Source: Bradyrhizobium sp. SZCCT0231 (GTDB taxonomy: Bacteria; Pseudomonadota; Alphaproteobacteria; Rhizobiales; Xanthobacteraceae). Taken from it: a stretch of DNA of 64,000 nucleotides. The notes under the pieces were generated by a model. It had not been told where the DNA came from and ran no database searches. It saw only the letters and a program-made list of their open reading frames with translations. How positions within the stretch are numbered: position 1 is the stretch's first letter; every line of letters begins with the position of its first letter. Of this stretch, positions 48,360 to 56,433 are shown piece by piece. The stretch spans positions 113,696 through 177,695 of the forward strand of contig NZ_JAFCKP010000016.1 in assembly GCF_018130245.1 (NCBI RefSeq). The letters are read 5' to 3'. Position numbers and translations under genes: made by a program.

Positions 48360-48374
48360 TTGAACGATGTTCAA
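48360..48374. promoter_or_regulatory. TetR-type operator 2
   Basis: TTGAAC-GAT-GTTCAA is a perfect 15-bp palindrome with the same architecture as operator 1. Its centre is 22 bp, about two helical turns, from that of operator 1. Confidence 0.8.
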
Positions 48375-48395
48375 GATCGCTGCTACAAAGCATTG

Positions 48396-48408
48396 TGAGC
48401 AATGCTCA
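48396..48408. promoter_or_regulatory. TetR-type operator 3
   Basis: TGAGC-AAT-GCTCA is a 13-bp palindrome sharing the TGAGC/GCTCA half-sites of operator 1. It lies just before the ribosome site of pspA. Confidence 0.7.
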
Positions 48409-48426
48409 TAAACCAGGGAGCAGACA

Positions 48427-49122
48427 ATGTTCAAGACCGTAGTGACCCTCTTCCGCGGCAGCGTGGCCGCTGCGGGCGAGGAACTGGAAGACCGCACCGC
48501 CCTTCTGATCCTCGACCAGCAGATGCGCGATGCGGCCGCGGCCGTCGAGCGCAGCAAGCGCACGCTGGCGCTGGCGATCGCGCAGGACCAGCAGGAGGGC
48601 CGCAAGCTCGAGGCGACCGTCGCCCGCATCGCCGATCTCGAGACCCGCGCGGTTGCCGCGCTCGAAGGCGGCCGTGAGGATCTTGCCAGGGACGCCGCCG
48701 AAGCCATCGCCGGCTTGGAGGCCGATCGCGATGCGGCGATGACGGCTCGCGCCTTGTTCGCGACCGAGATCGCGCGGCTGAAGCGGCACGTCGCGAGCGC
48801 GCAGGCGCGTATCACCGAGCTCGATCGCGGCCGTCGCCTCGCCCGAGCCTCGGAGGCGGTGCGCTCGCTTCGCCGCAGCGGCATCGAGGCGGCACGTCCT
48901 TACGAATCCACGCTGCCGGAGGCGGAGAGCACCTTGCGGCGGCTGCGCGAGCGGCAGATGGAGGCCCAGGCCGCCGACGATGCGCTGGTCGAGCTCGATG
49001 CGGCCACCGGTCCGCTCGCCACCGCCGAGAGACTCGCCGAGCAGGGCTTTGGCCCGCGGCTGAAGACGACTGCGGACGATGTGCTGGCGCGATTGAAATC
49101 CAAGCATACGCCGGCGGCCTGA
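48427..49122 (+). CDS. pspA: PspA/IM30 family protein
   Basis: A 231-residue coiled-coil protein of the ESCRT-III-like PspA/Vipp1 family. It starts MFKTVVTLFRGSVAAAGEELEDRTALLILDQQMRDA, with the amphipathic N-terminal helix, and continues as long helices rich in Ala, Arg and Glu. Such proteins bind stressed inner membrane. It heads an operon with yiaAB and perhaps the zinc-ribbon gene. Control by the divergent TetR protein replaces the usual PspF activator, which is absent here. Confidence 0.9.
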   Translation: MFKTVVTLFRGSVAAAGEELEDRTALLILDQQMRDAAAAVERSKRTLALAIAQDQQEGRKLEATVARIADLETRAVAALEGGREDLARDAAEAIAGLEADRDAAMTARALFATEIARLKRHVASAQARITELDRGRRLARASEAVRSLRRSGIEAARPYESTLPEAESTLRRLRERQMEAQAADDALVELDAATGPLATAERLAEQGFGPRLKTTADDVLARLKSKHTPAA

Positions 49123-49162
49123 TCTCACACCCAAACGTCATTCGAACCAACAGGAGACCATC

Positions 49163-49438
49163 ATGAACCAGAACGGCCAGCCCCACAGCAGCGCCTGGGT
49201 GACCTTTACTTACGTGTCCTTCGCAGCCTCCGCGTTCCTCGTGGCCGTCGGCGTCTTCTTCCTGCCGATCGACCTCTGGATGAAAGGCTATCTCACCATG
49301 GGCATCGTCATGTTGATCCAGACCTGCATCACCCTGACCAAGACCGTGCGCGACAATCACGAGAGCAGCCGGCTGGTGAACCGCATCGAGGACGCCAAGG
49401 CCGAGCGGCTGCTGATGGAGGTTTCCAAGGCAGCCTGA
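49163..49438 (+). CDS. YiaAB two-helix membrane protein
   Basis: A 91-residue protein with two membrane helices (TFTYVSFAASAFLVAVGVFFL and YLTMGIVMLIQTCITLTKTV) joined by PIDLWMKG, which is the YiaA/YiaB domain pattern. The ribosome site CAGGAG precedes the ATG. It lies 40 bp after pspA, an association seen in other genomes, and it probably acts with PspA at the membrane. Its exact function is unknown. Confidence 0.88.
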   Translation: MNQNGQPHSSAWVTFTYVSFAASAFLVAVGVFFLPIDLWMKGYLTMGIVMLIQTCITLTKTVRDNHESSRLVNRIEDAKAERLLMEVSKAA

Positions 49439-49603
49439 GCACGACCGGCCGCGACCGGGAGTTGCGGAGCACACGCTCCGCGGCTCTCACGTCCGGCAGT
49501 TATCCGGAACGACGTCTTGATGGGCCCGCGATCCTCATCACGCATTGTGCTTCGAATGCAGGTGCGATATGGCTCTCGCGCTTTCCAGAGGCGGAGATGA
49601 GCT

Positions 49604-49810
49604 TTGTCGAAACAGTCCCTGCGCGAGGAGGCCGAACGCCTGATCCGCGAATCGATGGAAAAGAAGACCATCGTCGTCAAGCAGGGCACGACCCGCATCG
49701 AGGCCGTCTGCGGCAAATGCGGCGCGCCGAACCGGGTGCAGGCGGAAAAGGGCCAGACCCGCGTCAAGTTTGCGTGCAAGAACTGCGGGCATAAGCAAGA
49801 GACGTTGTAG
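49604..49810 (+). CDS. Small zinc-ribbon protein
   Basis: A 68-residue protein with CGKCGAPNRV and CKNCG, giving two CxxC pairs of a zinc ribbon, preceded by a charged helix (LREEAERLIRESMEKK). The start is TTG at 49604; no ATG or GTG in frame fits better. It follows yiaAB by 165 bp, with a 7-bp hairpin (GCGGAGC-ACAC-GCTCCGC at 49464-49481) in the gap. It may belong to the same transcript. The function is unknown. Confidence 0.72.
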   Translation: MSKQSLREEAERLIRESMEKKTIVVKQGTTRIEAVCGKCGAPNRVQAEKGQTRVKFACKNCGHKQETL

Positions 49811-49866
49811 GCTTCTCCACCTCTCCCCGTAAGAACGGGGCGAGGGAGTGAGCGAGCGGTGCAAGC

Positions 49867-50712
49867 TTACTCTCCCTCCACATACCTCTTGAACGCATCC
49901 GCGTAGTCCGGATGCCAGCGCGACAGCGGCGGACGGTTCTCGACGATGTCGCCGGCGGCCCAGAGCATGCGCTTCTCGTCGAGGGCGCGCGGCACGTCAT
50001 TGTCCGGGCACAGAATATAGAAGTCGCCGGCCTCCAGCCGCGCCAGCATGAAATCGACCGTTTGCTCCGGCGTCCAGGCGCCGGCCGGCTTCTCGGTGCG
50101 TCCCTTCGCAGTCAGGCCGGTGAAGACGAAGCCCGGGATCAACAGATGTGCCGTGACGTGGCAGTCCTTCCTGTTGCGCAGCTCGTGTTGGAGCGCCTCG
50201 GTGAACGCTTTCACGCCGGCCTTCGAGACATTGTAGGCGGGATCGCCCGGCGGCGTGGTGATGCCCTGCTTGGAGCCGGTGTTGATGATCAGGCCGCATT
50301 TGCCGCGTACGATCATGCTCGGCGCGAAGATGCGCGAGCCGTTGATGATGCCCCACATGTTGACGGCGATGATGCGCTGCCAATTGTCGGGCTCGCCGAA
50401 CAACGTGCTGCCCGGCTGGATGCCGGCATTGTTCATGAGGATGTCGGTGCTGCCGAACCGCTCGCGCACCGCGCGCTCCAGTTCCATCACGCTCTCGACC
50501 TGGCTGACATCGACGGCCATGGTCATCACGTCTGTGGCAATCGTGACGGATGACAGTTTTGTTGCAGCTTCTGCCAACCGTGTCTCGTCGACATCCGCGA
50601 TACACACCTTCATTCCAGCGCGGGCAAAGGCGGTGGCGGCGGCAAATCCGATGCCGGACGCGCCACCTGTGATCACGGCAACATTGTCTTTGACGATGGC
50701 GGGATGTGGCAT
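49867..50712 (-). CDS. SDR family NAD(P)-dependent oxidoreductase
   Basis: A 281-residue short-chain dehydrogenase. The cofactor motif is VITGGASGIGFAAATAFA (TGxxxGxG), with NNAGIQPG in the middle and the catalytic YNVSK in PAYNVSKAGVKAFTE. The Ser lies in NTGSKQG. Asp in CIADVDE near the end of strand 2 favours NAD(H). The substrate is unknown. It is divergent from an aldehyde dehydrogenase gene, with which it could act in turn on an alcohol. Confidence 0.92.
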   Translation of the reverse strand: MPHPAIVKDNVAVITGGASGIGFAAATAFARAGMKVCIADVDETRLAEAATKLSSVTIATDVMTMAVDVSQVESVMELERAVRERFGSTDILMNNAGIQPGSTLFGEPDNWQRIIAVNMWGIINGSRIFAPSMIVRGKCGLIINTGSKQGITTPPGDPAYNVSKAGVKAFTEALQHELRNRKDCHVTAHLLIPGFVFTGLTAKGRTEKPAGAWTPEQTVDFMLARLEAGDFYILCPDNDVPRALDEKRMLWAAGDIVENRPPLSRWHPDYADAFKRYVEGE

Positions 50713-50892
50713 GGAATGTCTCCGTGGACGGCTCTCGTCGAGCTATAGCATGGCAGCAGTGCGACCCTGCACAAGTCGGCATGGGAGGTCTTCGTTCTGC
50801 GCTGCCTTTACGCCTATCCGGCACGGCTGTATCCTCGATCGAACGATCCCGCCCAGATCGAACCAATCAATCACCTGACAGGGAGTGCAGCC

Positions 50893-52389
50893 ATGGCTGT
50901 GTCGCAGGCTATTCCGATCACGCGCCATCCGTTCGCAAACGGGTCCTACAAGCAGATGCTGATCGACGGGAAGTGGGTCGATGCAGCCTCAGGCAAGCGC
51001 TTCGAGACCCGCAATCCCGCCACGGGCGAGCTGCTCGCAACCGTTGCCGAGGGTGACAAGGAGGACATCGATCGTGCGGTTGCCGCCGCCCGTCGCGCCT
51101 TCGAAGGACCCTGGAGCAAAATTAAGCCGTTCGAGCGGCAGAACCTGCTCTTGAGGCTCGCCGACCTCGTCGAGAAGAACTTCGACGAATTGTCGCAGCT
51201 CGACACGCTCGACATGGGCGCGCCTCTCAGCCGCACCCGCGCCTATCGCCTGCGCGCCGTCGGCATGCTGCGCTATTACGCCGGCCAGACCACGGCCATC
51301 CACGGCGAGACCATCGAGAACTCGCTGCCCGGCGAGATCTTTTCCTATACGCTGAAGGAGCCTGTCGGCGTCGTCGGCGCCATCATTCCCTGGAATGGCC
51401 CGCTCACTGCGACGATCTGGAAGATCGGCCCGGCGATCGCGACCGGCTGCACGGTGGTGCTCAAACCGGCGGAAGAAGCGCCGCTAACCTCGCTGCGCAT
51501 CGCCGAGCTCGCGATGGAAGCGGGCGTGCCGCCCGGCGTCATCAATGTCGTTCCCGGCTACGGCGAGACCGCGGGCGCGGCGCTCGCCTCCCACCACGAC
51601 GTCGACAAGGTCGCCTTCACCGGCTCGCATGTCACGGGACAATCGATCATCCGCGCCTCGGCCAGCAACCTCAAGCGCGTCTCGCTCGAGCTCGGCGGCA
51701 AGTCGCCGGACATCGTGTTCGCGGATGCCGATCTCGACGCGGCGGTGCCGGGCGCGGCGATGGCGGTGTTCGCCAATTCGGGGCAGATCTGCAGCGCCGG
51801 CACGCGCCTGTTCGTCGAGCAGTCGATCTATGACGAGTTCGTCGGCCGCGTCGCCGAGTTCGGCAAGAAGCTGCAGGTCGGCAACGGTCTCGATCCCAAT
51901 GTGCAGATCGGCCCGCTGGTCTCCGAGCAGCAGCTCGAACGCGTCACCGGCTATCTCGATATCGGTCAGAAGGAAGGCGCGCGGGCGCTCGCCGGCGGCG
52001 GACGCGTCACCGAGGGCGCATTGTCAAAGGGCTTCTTCGTCTCACCGACGGTGTTCGCGGGCGTCCAGGACAACATGCGCATCGCGCAGGAGGAGATTTT
52101 CGGCCCGGTCATCTCCGCGATCGCGTTCAAGGACATGGACGAGCTGGTCAAGCGCGCCAACAACACCACTTTCGGCCTCGGCTCCGGCTTGTGGACGCGC
52201 GATGTCAGCAAGGCCCATGCGGTGGCGAAGTCGCTGCGTGCCGGCTCCGTGTGGGTCAACTGCTACCAGGCGATGGATCCGGCCGTGCCGTTCGGCGGCT
52301 ACAAGATGAGCGGCTACGGCCGCGAATCCGGCAAGCAGCATGTCGAGGAATATCTCAACGTGAAGGCCGTCTGGGTCAAGACGGCGTAA
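50893..52389 (+). CDS. NAD-dependent aldehyde dehydrogenase
   Basis: A 498-residue enzyme oxidising an aldehyde to the acid. Motifs in order: GAIIPWNGPLTATIWKIGPAIATGCTVVLKPAEEAP, the catalytic Glu in SLELGGKSPD, the nucleophilic Cys in ANSGQICSAGTRLFVEQ, and EEIFGPVISAI. The length and motif set match the broad ALDH1/2-like family. The physiological aldehyde is not evident. It heads a run with the old yellow enzyme gene 113 bp downstream. Confidence 0.95.
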   Translation: MAVSQAIPITRHPFANGSYKQMLIDGKWVDAASGKRFETRNPATGELLATVAEGDKEDIDRAVAAARRAFEGPWSKIKPFERQNLLLRLADLVEKNFDELSQLDTLDMGAPLSRTRAYRLRAVGMLRYYAGQTTAIHGETIENSLPGEIFSYTLKEPVGVVGAIIPWNGPLTATIWKIGPAIATGCTVVLKPAEEAPLTSLRIAELAMEAGVPPGVINVVPGYGETAGAALASHHDVDKVAFTGSHVTGQSIIRASASNLKRVSLELGGKSPDIVFADADLDAAVPGAAMAVFANSGQICSAGTRLFVEQSIYDEFVGRVAEFGKKLQVGNGLDPNVQIGPLVSEQQLERVTGYLDIGQKEGARALAGGGRVTEGALSKGFFVSPTVFAGVQDNMRIAQEEIFGPVISAIAFKDMDELVKRANNTTFGLGSGLWTRDVSKAHAVAKSLRAGSVWVNCYQAMDPAVPFGGYKMSGYGRESGKQHVEEYLNVKAVWVKTA

Positions 52390-52431
52390 GACGTGCTCTC
52401 TCGCGTTCCGTGAGAGAGAATATCTGCTTGG

Positions 52432-52459
52432 GGGGCGGCGCCTTTTCCGGTGCCGCCCC
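52432..52459. terminator. Strong hairpin between the ALDH and OYE genes
   Basis: GGGGCGGCGCC-TTTTCC-GGTGCCGCCCC is an 11-bp stem with one G.T pair. No T-tract follows, so it may slow or partly end transcription, or stabilise the upstream mRNA. Confidence 0.5.
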
Positions 52460-52502
52460 TCGCTATATGATCCATATCCTTTCATCGACATCCGGGGACC
52501 AC

Positions 52503-53630
52503 ATGAAATTCGAAGCATTGTTCAAGCCGCTGCAGGTCGGTCCGTACAAGCTTGCGCATCGCGTCGCGATGGCGCCGCTCACGCGCATGCGGGCCGAGCG
52601 CGAGAGCTTTTCGCCGCGACCGCTCAATGCTGAATATTACGGCCAGCGCGCGACGAAAGGCGGCCTGATCGTTGCCGAAGCCTCGCCGGTGCTCTCGCAC
52701 GGCCGCGGCAACCCGGCGACACCAGGCATCTATTCGGAGGCGCAGATCGCGGGCTGGCGCAAGGTGGTCGATTCCGTCCATGCCAAGGGTGGCATCATCT
52801 TCCTCCAGCTCTGGCATGTCGGCCGCGTCTCGCATTCTTCTTTCCACGGCGGTGCGCTGCCGGTTTCGGCTTCGGCGATCCCGATCAAGGCCGAAGGCAT
52901 GAAGGCGATGACGGCCGACGGCAAGATCGCCGATTACGAGACGCCGCGCGCGCTGGAGACCGAGGAGGTCAAGGACATCGTCGAGGCGTTCCGGCAAGGC
53001 GCCAAGAATGCGCTCGCCGCCGGCTTCGACGGCGTCGAGATCCACGGCGCCAACGGCTATCTGCTCGAGCAGTTCCTGCAATCGCGCAGCAATCACCGCA
53101 CTGATCAGTATGGCGGCTCCATCGAGAACCGCACACGACTGCTGCTGGAGGTCACGCAGGCCGCGATCGATGTCTGGGGCGCGAACCGCGTCGCCGTCCG
53201 GCTGTCGCCGCACGGCATCGCCAATGATTCCGGCGAGCCCGATCCGATGCCGCTCTACACCTTCGTCGTGAAGGCGCTCGACAAGCTCGGTCTCGCCTAT
53301 CTCCACTTCATCGAGCCGCGCTCCAGCGGCGCCGGCCGGGTCGATGTCCACTGGGAGAACGTGCCCTCTGCCATGGTGCTGTTCCGTCCGCTTTACAGCG
53401 GCGTGCTGATGACCGCCGGCGGCTTTACCGGCGAGACCGCGAACGCTGCGATCGATGAGGGCCACGCCGACATCATCGCCTTCGGCCGCATCTTCATCTC
53501 CAACCCCGACCTGCCGCGGCGCCTGGAGCACGACTATCCGATCACGCCGTACAACCGCGCGACGTTCTATGGCGGCGAGGAGAAGGGGTACACGGATTAT
53601 CCGGTGTATGACGAGCTGACGCCGGCGTAG
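52503..53630 (+). CDS. Old yellow enzyme family alkene reductase
   Basis: A 375-residue FMN-dependent ene-reductase that reduces activated C=C bonds with NAD(P)H. It starts with LFKPLQVGPYKLAHRVAMAPLTRMRA, then shows QLWHVGRVSH, GVEIHGANGYLLEQFLQSRSNHRTDQYGGSIENR, and IAFGRIFISNPDLPRRL, all as in NemA-type enzymes. The HGAN-Y pair that protonates or anchors the substrate is intact. It could work on quinones, nitrate esters or enals. Confidence 0.94.
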   Translation: MKFEALFKPLQVGPYKLAHRVAMAPLTRMRAERESFSPRPLNAEYYGQRATKGGLIVAEASPVLSHGRGNPATPGIYSEAQIAGWRKVVDSVHAKGGIIFLQLWHVGRVSHSSFHGGALPVSASAIPIKAEGMKAMTADGKIADYETPRALETEEVKDIVEAFRQGAKNALAAGFDGVEIHGANGYLLEQFLQSRSNHRTDQYGGSIENRTRLLLEVTQAAIDVWGANRVAVRLSPHGIANDSGEPDPMPLYTFVVKALDKLGLAYLHFIEPRSSGAGRVDVHWENVPSAMVLFRPLYSGVLMTAGGFTGETANAAIDEGHADIIAFGRIFISNPDLPRRLEHDYPITPYNRATFYGGEEKGYTDYPVYDELTPA

Positions 53631-53635
53631 CTTGC

Positions 53636-53765
53636 TCCGTCATTCCGGGGCGATGCGGAGCATCGAACCCGGAATCCATTTCACGTCCTGGCTTGCCGCT
53701 TGATGGATTCTCAGATGCGCAATTGCGCATCGTAGCTCGCGACTTCGTCGCGCCCCGGAATGACA
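53636..53765. repeat. Palindromic dispersed repeat (GTCATTCCGGGGC type)
   Basis: GTCATTCCGGGGCGATGCGG on the left pairs with the CGCCCCGGAATGAC end on the right; an inner pair, GGAATCCAT and ATGGATTC, is also present. A related copy lies at 62782-62890. Confidence 0.8.
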
Positions 53766-53809
53766 ATCGTGTATGGTCGCTCCTCGCAATGACGACGGAG
53801 GGACCTACC

Positions 53810-54313
53810 ATGGCCAAAGCCGCAGCCGCCGCAGGGATCGCCACGGGCCGGTGCCTCTGCGGCAAGGTCACCTTCGAGATCGATGTTCCCGCGCGCTGGG
53901 CCTGGCATGATCATTCTGCCAGTAGCCGCCGCGCCCACGGCGCGGCTTACGCGACCTATATCGGCAGCTGGAAGAAGCGCTTTCGCATCACCTCCGGCAA
54001 GAGTGAGCTGACCCGTTTCGAGGACAAGGCCACGAAGACCGCCCGCAGCTTCTGCTCGCATTGCGGTACGCCGATCATGTACGAACGTCCGCGCGGACCG
54101 CACATGGTCAACATTCCTCGCGCGCTGTTCAACGAGCGCACCGGCCGTCAGCCGCTCTATCACATCGCGATCGAGGAGCTGCAGGAATGGGCCTATACCG
54201 GCGAACCCCTGGTGCCGTTGAAGGGGTTTCCGGGCGTGGTGTGGCAGCGCTCGAAAAAGAAGAAGCGCGCGGGCGGCGAGGATCCATTCGAGCTAGGGCG
54301 GGAGGAGATGTAG
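53810..54313 (+). CDS. GFA-domain (CENP-V/GFA fold) protein with altered zinc site
   Basis: A 167-residue protein. The structural zinc Cys pairs are kept: CLC in GRCLCGKVTFE and CSHC in SFCSHCGTP. In the usual GFA proteins the segment before RRAHGAAYATYIG reads C-H-C-x-x-C and binds the second zinc. Here it reads W-H-D-H-S-A-S-S, so all three Cys are gone and two His take similar places. The protein may be inactive in thiol chemistry or bind a different metal. ATG at 53810 is chosen from the domain start. Confidence 0.82.
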   Translation: MAKAAAAAGIATGRCLCGKVTFEIDVPARWAWHDHSASSRRAHGAAYATYIGSWKKRFRITSGKSELTRFEDKATKTARSFCSHCGTPIMYERPRGPHMVNIPRALFNERTGRQPLYHIAIEELQEWAYTGEPLVPLKGFPGVVWQRSKKKKRAGGEDPFELGREEM

Positions 54314-54330
54314 CGCGGCATAAGCTGCTC

Positions 54331-54496
54331 TCGTGCCCCGGACGCAGCGCAGCGCCTCCCCGGCGATGCGAAGCATCGTCCGGTGCGGCGGTGCGCTGCT
54401 GAGCCGGGGCCCATGTAGCAGCGAGTTCGGCGCGAATCTGGGTCCCGGCTCAGCGTCGCAACGTTGCACTTTGCGCCGCGTCCGGGACACGAGAGC
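54331..54496. repeat. Palindromic dispersed repeat (CTCGTGCCCCGGACGC type)
   Basis: CTCGTGCCCCGGACGC at the left and GCGTCCGGGACACGAG at the right are inverted. Inner stems include GAGCCGGGGCCCA with TGGGTCCCGGCTC. No gene is supported in the gap 54314-54610 that it occupies. Confidence 0.8.
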
Positions 54497-54610
54497 GCAG
54501 TTTGCCTCGCCGCGTGCAACGCAGCCATGACCGCGCTTCCTTGCGCGCCTCGCAAGACTTCGGCCATCATGCCTTCGGTCCTTGCGGCAACGTCCGCTCC
54601 TGGAGGAAAC

Positions 54611-56272
54611 ATGAAGAACAAGATCGCCGGCCGCTCCGCCTTTCTCGCGTTGCTCAAGGACGAGGGCATCACGCACCTGTTCGGCAACCCTGGAACCACC
54701 GAGCTGCCGATCATGCATGCGCTGAAGGACCATCCTGACCTCACCTATGTGATGGCGATGCAGGAGAGCCTGGTGGTCGCGATTGCCGACGGCTACAGCC
54801 GCGCCTCGGGCAAGCTCGTCGCCTGCAACGTCCATGTTGCGCCCGGTCTCGGCAACGCCATGGGCTCGCTCTACAACGCCCAGTTCACGGGCACGCCGAT
54901 GATCCTGACCGCGGGCCAGCAGGAGCAGGGCCACGGCCTGATGGAGCCGGTGCTCTATGGTCCGCTGGTGCGCATGGCCGAGCCGCTGGTGAAATGGGCG
55001 GTCGAGGTGACGCGGCTGGAGGACCTGCCGCGCATCGTGCGTCGCGCCGCCAAGGTGGCGATGACGCCGCCGACCGGACCGGTGTTCATCTCGCTGCCGG
55101 GCGACATCCTCAACAGCGAGGCCGGCATCGACCTCGGCCGCTCCACTCGCATCGATGCCCGCACAAGACCGTCGGACGAGGCGTTGAAGATCTTTGCCGC
55201 ACGGCTGCTTAGGTCCGAACGTCCCGTGATCGTCACCATGGACGAGGTGGTCAAGAGCGATGCTCTGAAGGAGGCGGCTGAGTTGGCCGAGCTGCTCGGC
55301 GCGGCCGCCTATCAATCCTCGACACCCTATGGCGCGCACTTCCTCTCGGAGAGTCCGAGCTTCATCGGCACGCTCGCGCGCGTGCAGAAGGCCGCCCACG
55401 ATACCCTCGCACCTTACGATCTCCTGATCGCGCTGGGCGGCGATCCCCTGCGGATGTCGGTCTATAGCGAGGTCGATGCGCTGCCTGACGGACTCGGCAT
55501 CGTGCAGGTCGGTCTCGTCGATTGGGAGATCGCCAAGAACTACGGCGCCGAGATCGCGTTGAAAGCTGATTTGAAGGAAACGCTGCGCGCGCTGATCCCG
55601 GTGCTGAAGGAGATGGGCGGCGCGACACTCGCGAGCCGCGCGAAGCAGCGTCTCGCCGAACTCGCGCCCAAGAACTGGACTGCGCGCCGCGCCGCGCTGG
55701 TCGAGCAGATCGGCAAGAGTGCTGGCCGCGCGCCGATCGATCCGGATTTCCTGGTGCTGCAAATGGTCGAGGCCATGCCCGACCATGCGATCCTCGTCGA
55801 TGAAGGTCTCACCTCCAGCCGCCAGGTCACGGCGCTGCGGCCGCACCGCGACCGCTACGGCTACCACGGCCTTGCATCCGGCGGCATCGGCTGGGGCCTG
55901 CCGGCCTCCGTCGGCGCCAGCATTGCCAATCCGGATCGTCCCGTCGTCTGCTTCTCAGGCGATGGCAGCGCGATGTATTCGATCCAGTCGCTGTGGACCG
56001 CGGCGCATCACAAGCTGCCGCTCAACGTCGTCATCGTCAACAATGGCGGCTATCGCATCATCAAGCAGCGCCTGCTCGCCTTCCACGGCGATGACAATTA
56101 CGTCGGAATGGATTTCGTCGATCCGCCCGTGGATTTCGCCGGCGTCGCCAAGGCGCTCGGCTGCGAGGCGATCAGGATCAGCGATCCCCGCGAGCTGAAG
56201 GCGACGCTGGCGTCGGCGTTTGGCCGGCCGGGGACGAAGCTGATCGAGGTGATGGTGGACGGGAAGGTGTAG
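54611..56272 (+). CDS. ThDP-dependent enzyme, benzoylformate-decarboxylase-like
   Basis: A 553-residue enzyme of the acetolactate synthase/BFD family. The ThDP motif is GDGSAMYSIQSLWTAAHHKLPLNVVIVNN, the activating Glu is in MAMQES, and His in NVHVAPGLGNAMG matches His70 of Pseudomonas benzoylformate decarboxylase. FGNPGTTELP resembles its FGNPGSNELP, with Thr for Ser26. The second catalytic His of that enzyme appears to be Ser by my alignment. Decarboxylation of a 2-keto acid is likely, but the substrate is uncertain. GGAGGAAAC precedes the ATG. Confidence 0.85.
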   Translation: MKNKIAGRSAFLALLKDEGITHLFGNPGTTELPIMHALKDHPDLTYVMAMQESLVVAIADGYSRASGKLVACNVHVAPGLGNAMGSLYNAQFTGTPMILTAGQQEQGHGLMEPVLYGPLVRMAEPLVKWAVEVTRLEDLPRIVRRAAKVAMTPPTGPVFISLPGDILNSEAGIDLGRSTRIDARTRPSDEALKIFAARLLRSERPVIVTMDEVVKSDALKEAAELAELLGAAAYQSSTPYGAHFLSESPSFIGTLARVQKAAHDTLAPYDLLIALGGDPLRMSVYSEVDALPDGLGIVQVGLVDWEIAKNYGAEIALKADLKETLRALIPVLKEMGGATLASRAKQRLAELAPKNWTARRAALVEQIGKSAGRAPIDPDFLVLQMVEAMPDHAILVDEGLTSSRQVTALRPHRDRYGYHGLASGGIGWGLPASVGASIANPDRPVVCFSGDGSAMYSIQSLWTAAHHKLPLNVVIVNNGGYRIIKQRLLAFHGDDNYVGMDFVDPPVDFAGVAKALGCEAIRISDPRELKATLASAFGRPGTKLIEVMVDGKV

Positions 56273-56275
56273 CCC

Positions 56276-56412
56276 CGCTGTCGTCCCCGCGAAGGCGGGG
56301 ACCCATACCGCGTGATCTATCGACTGCGGCTGGTAGGCGTACCGAACTCCCGAGTCTTCGCCAAACCACTCCCTGTGGTTATGGGTCCCCGCCTTCGCGG
56401 GGACGACAGCCT
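56276..56412. repeat. Palindromic dispersed repeat (GCTGTCGTCCCCGCG type)
   Basis: GCTGTCGTCCCCGCGAAGGC on the left pairs with GCCTTCGCGGGGACGACAGC on the right over 20 bp, followed inward by GGGGACCCAT and ATGGGTCCCC. It fills the gap between two convergent genes. Confidence 0.88.
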
Positions 56413-56433
56413 GGCTGTGGCGCGATTTTCCGC

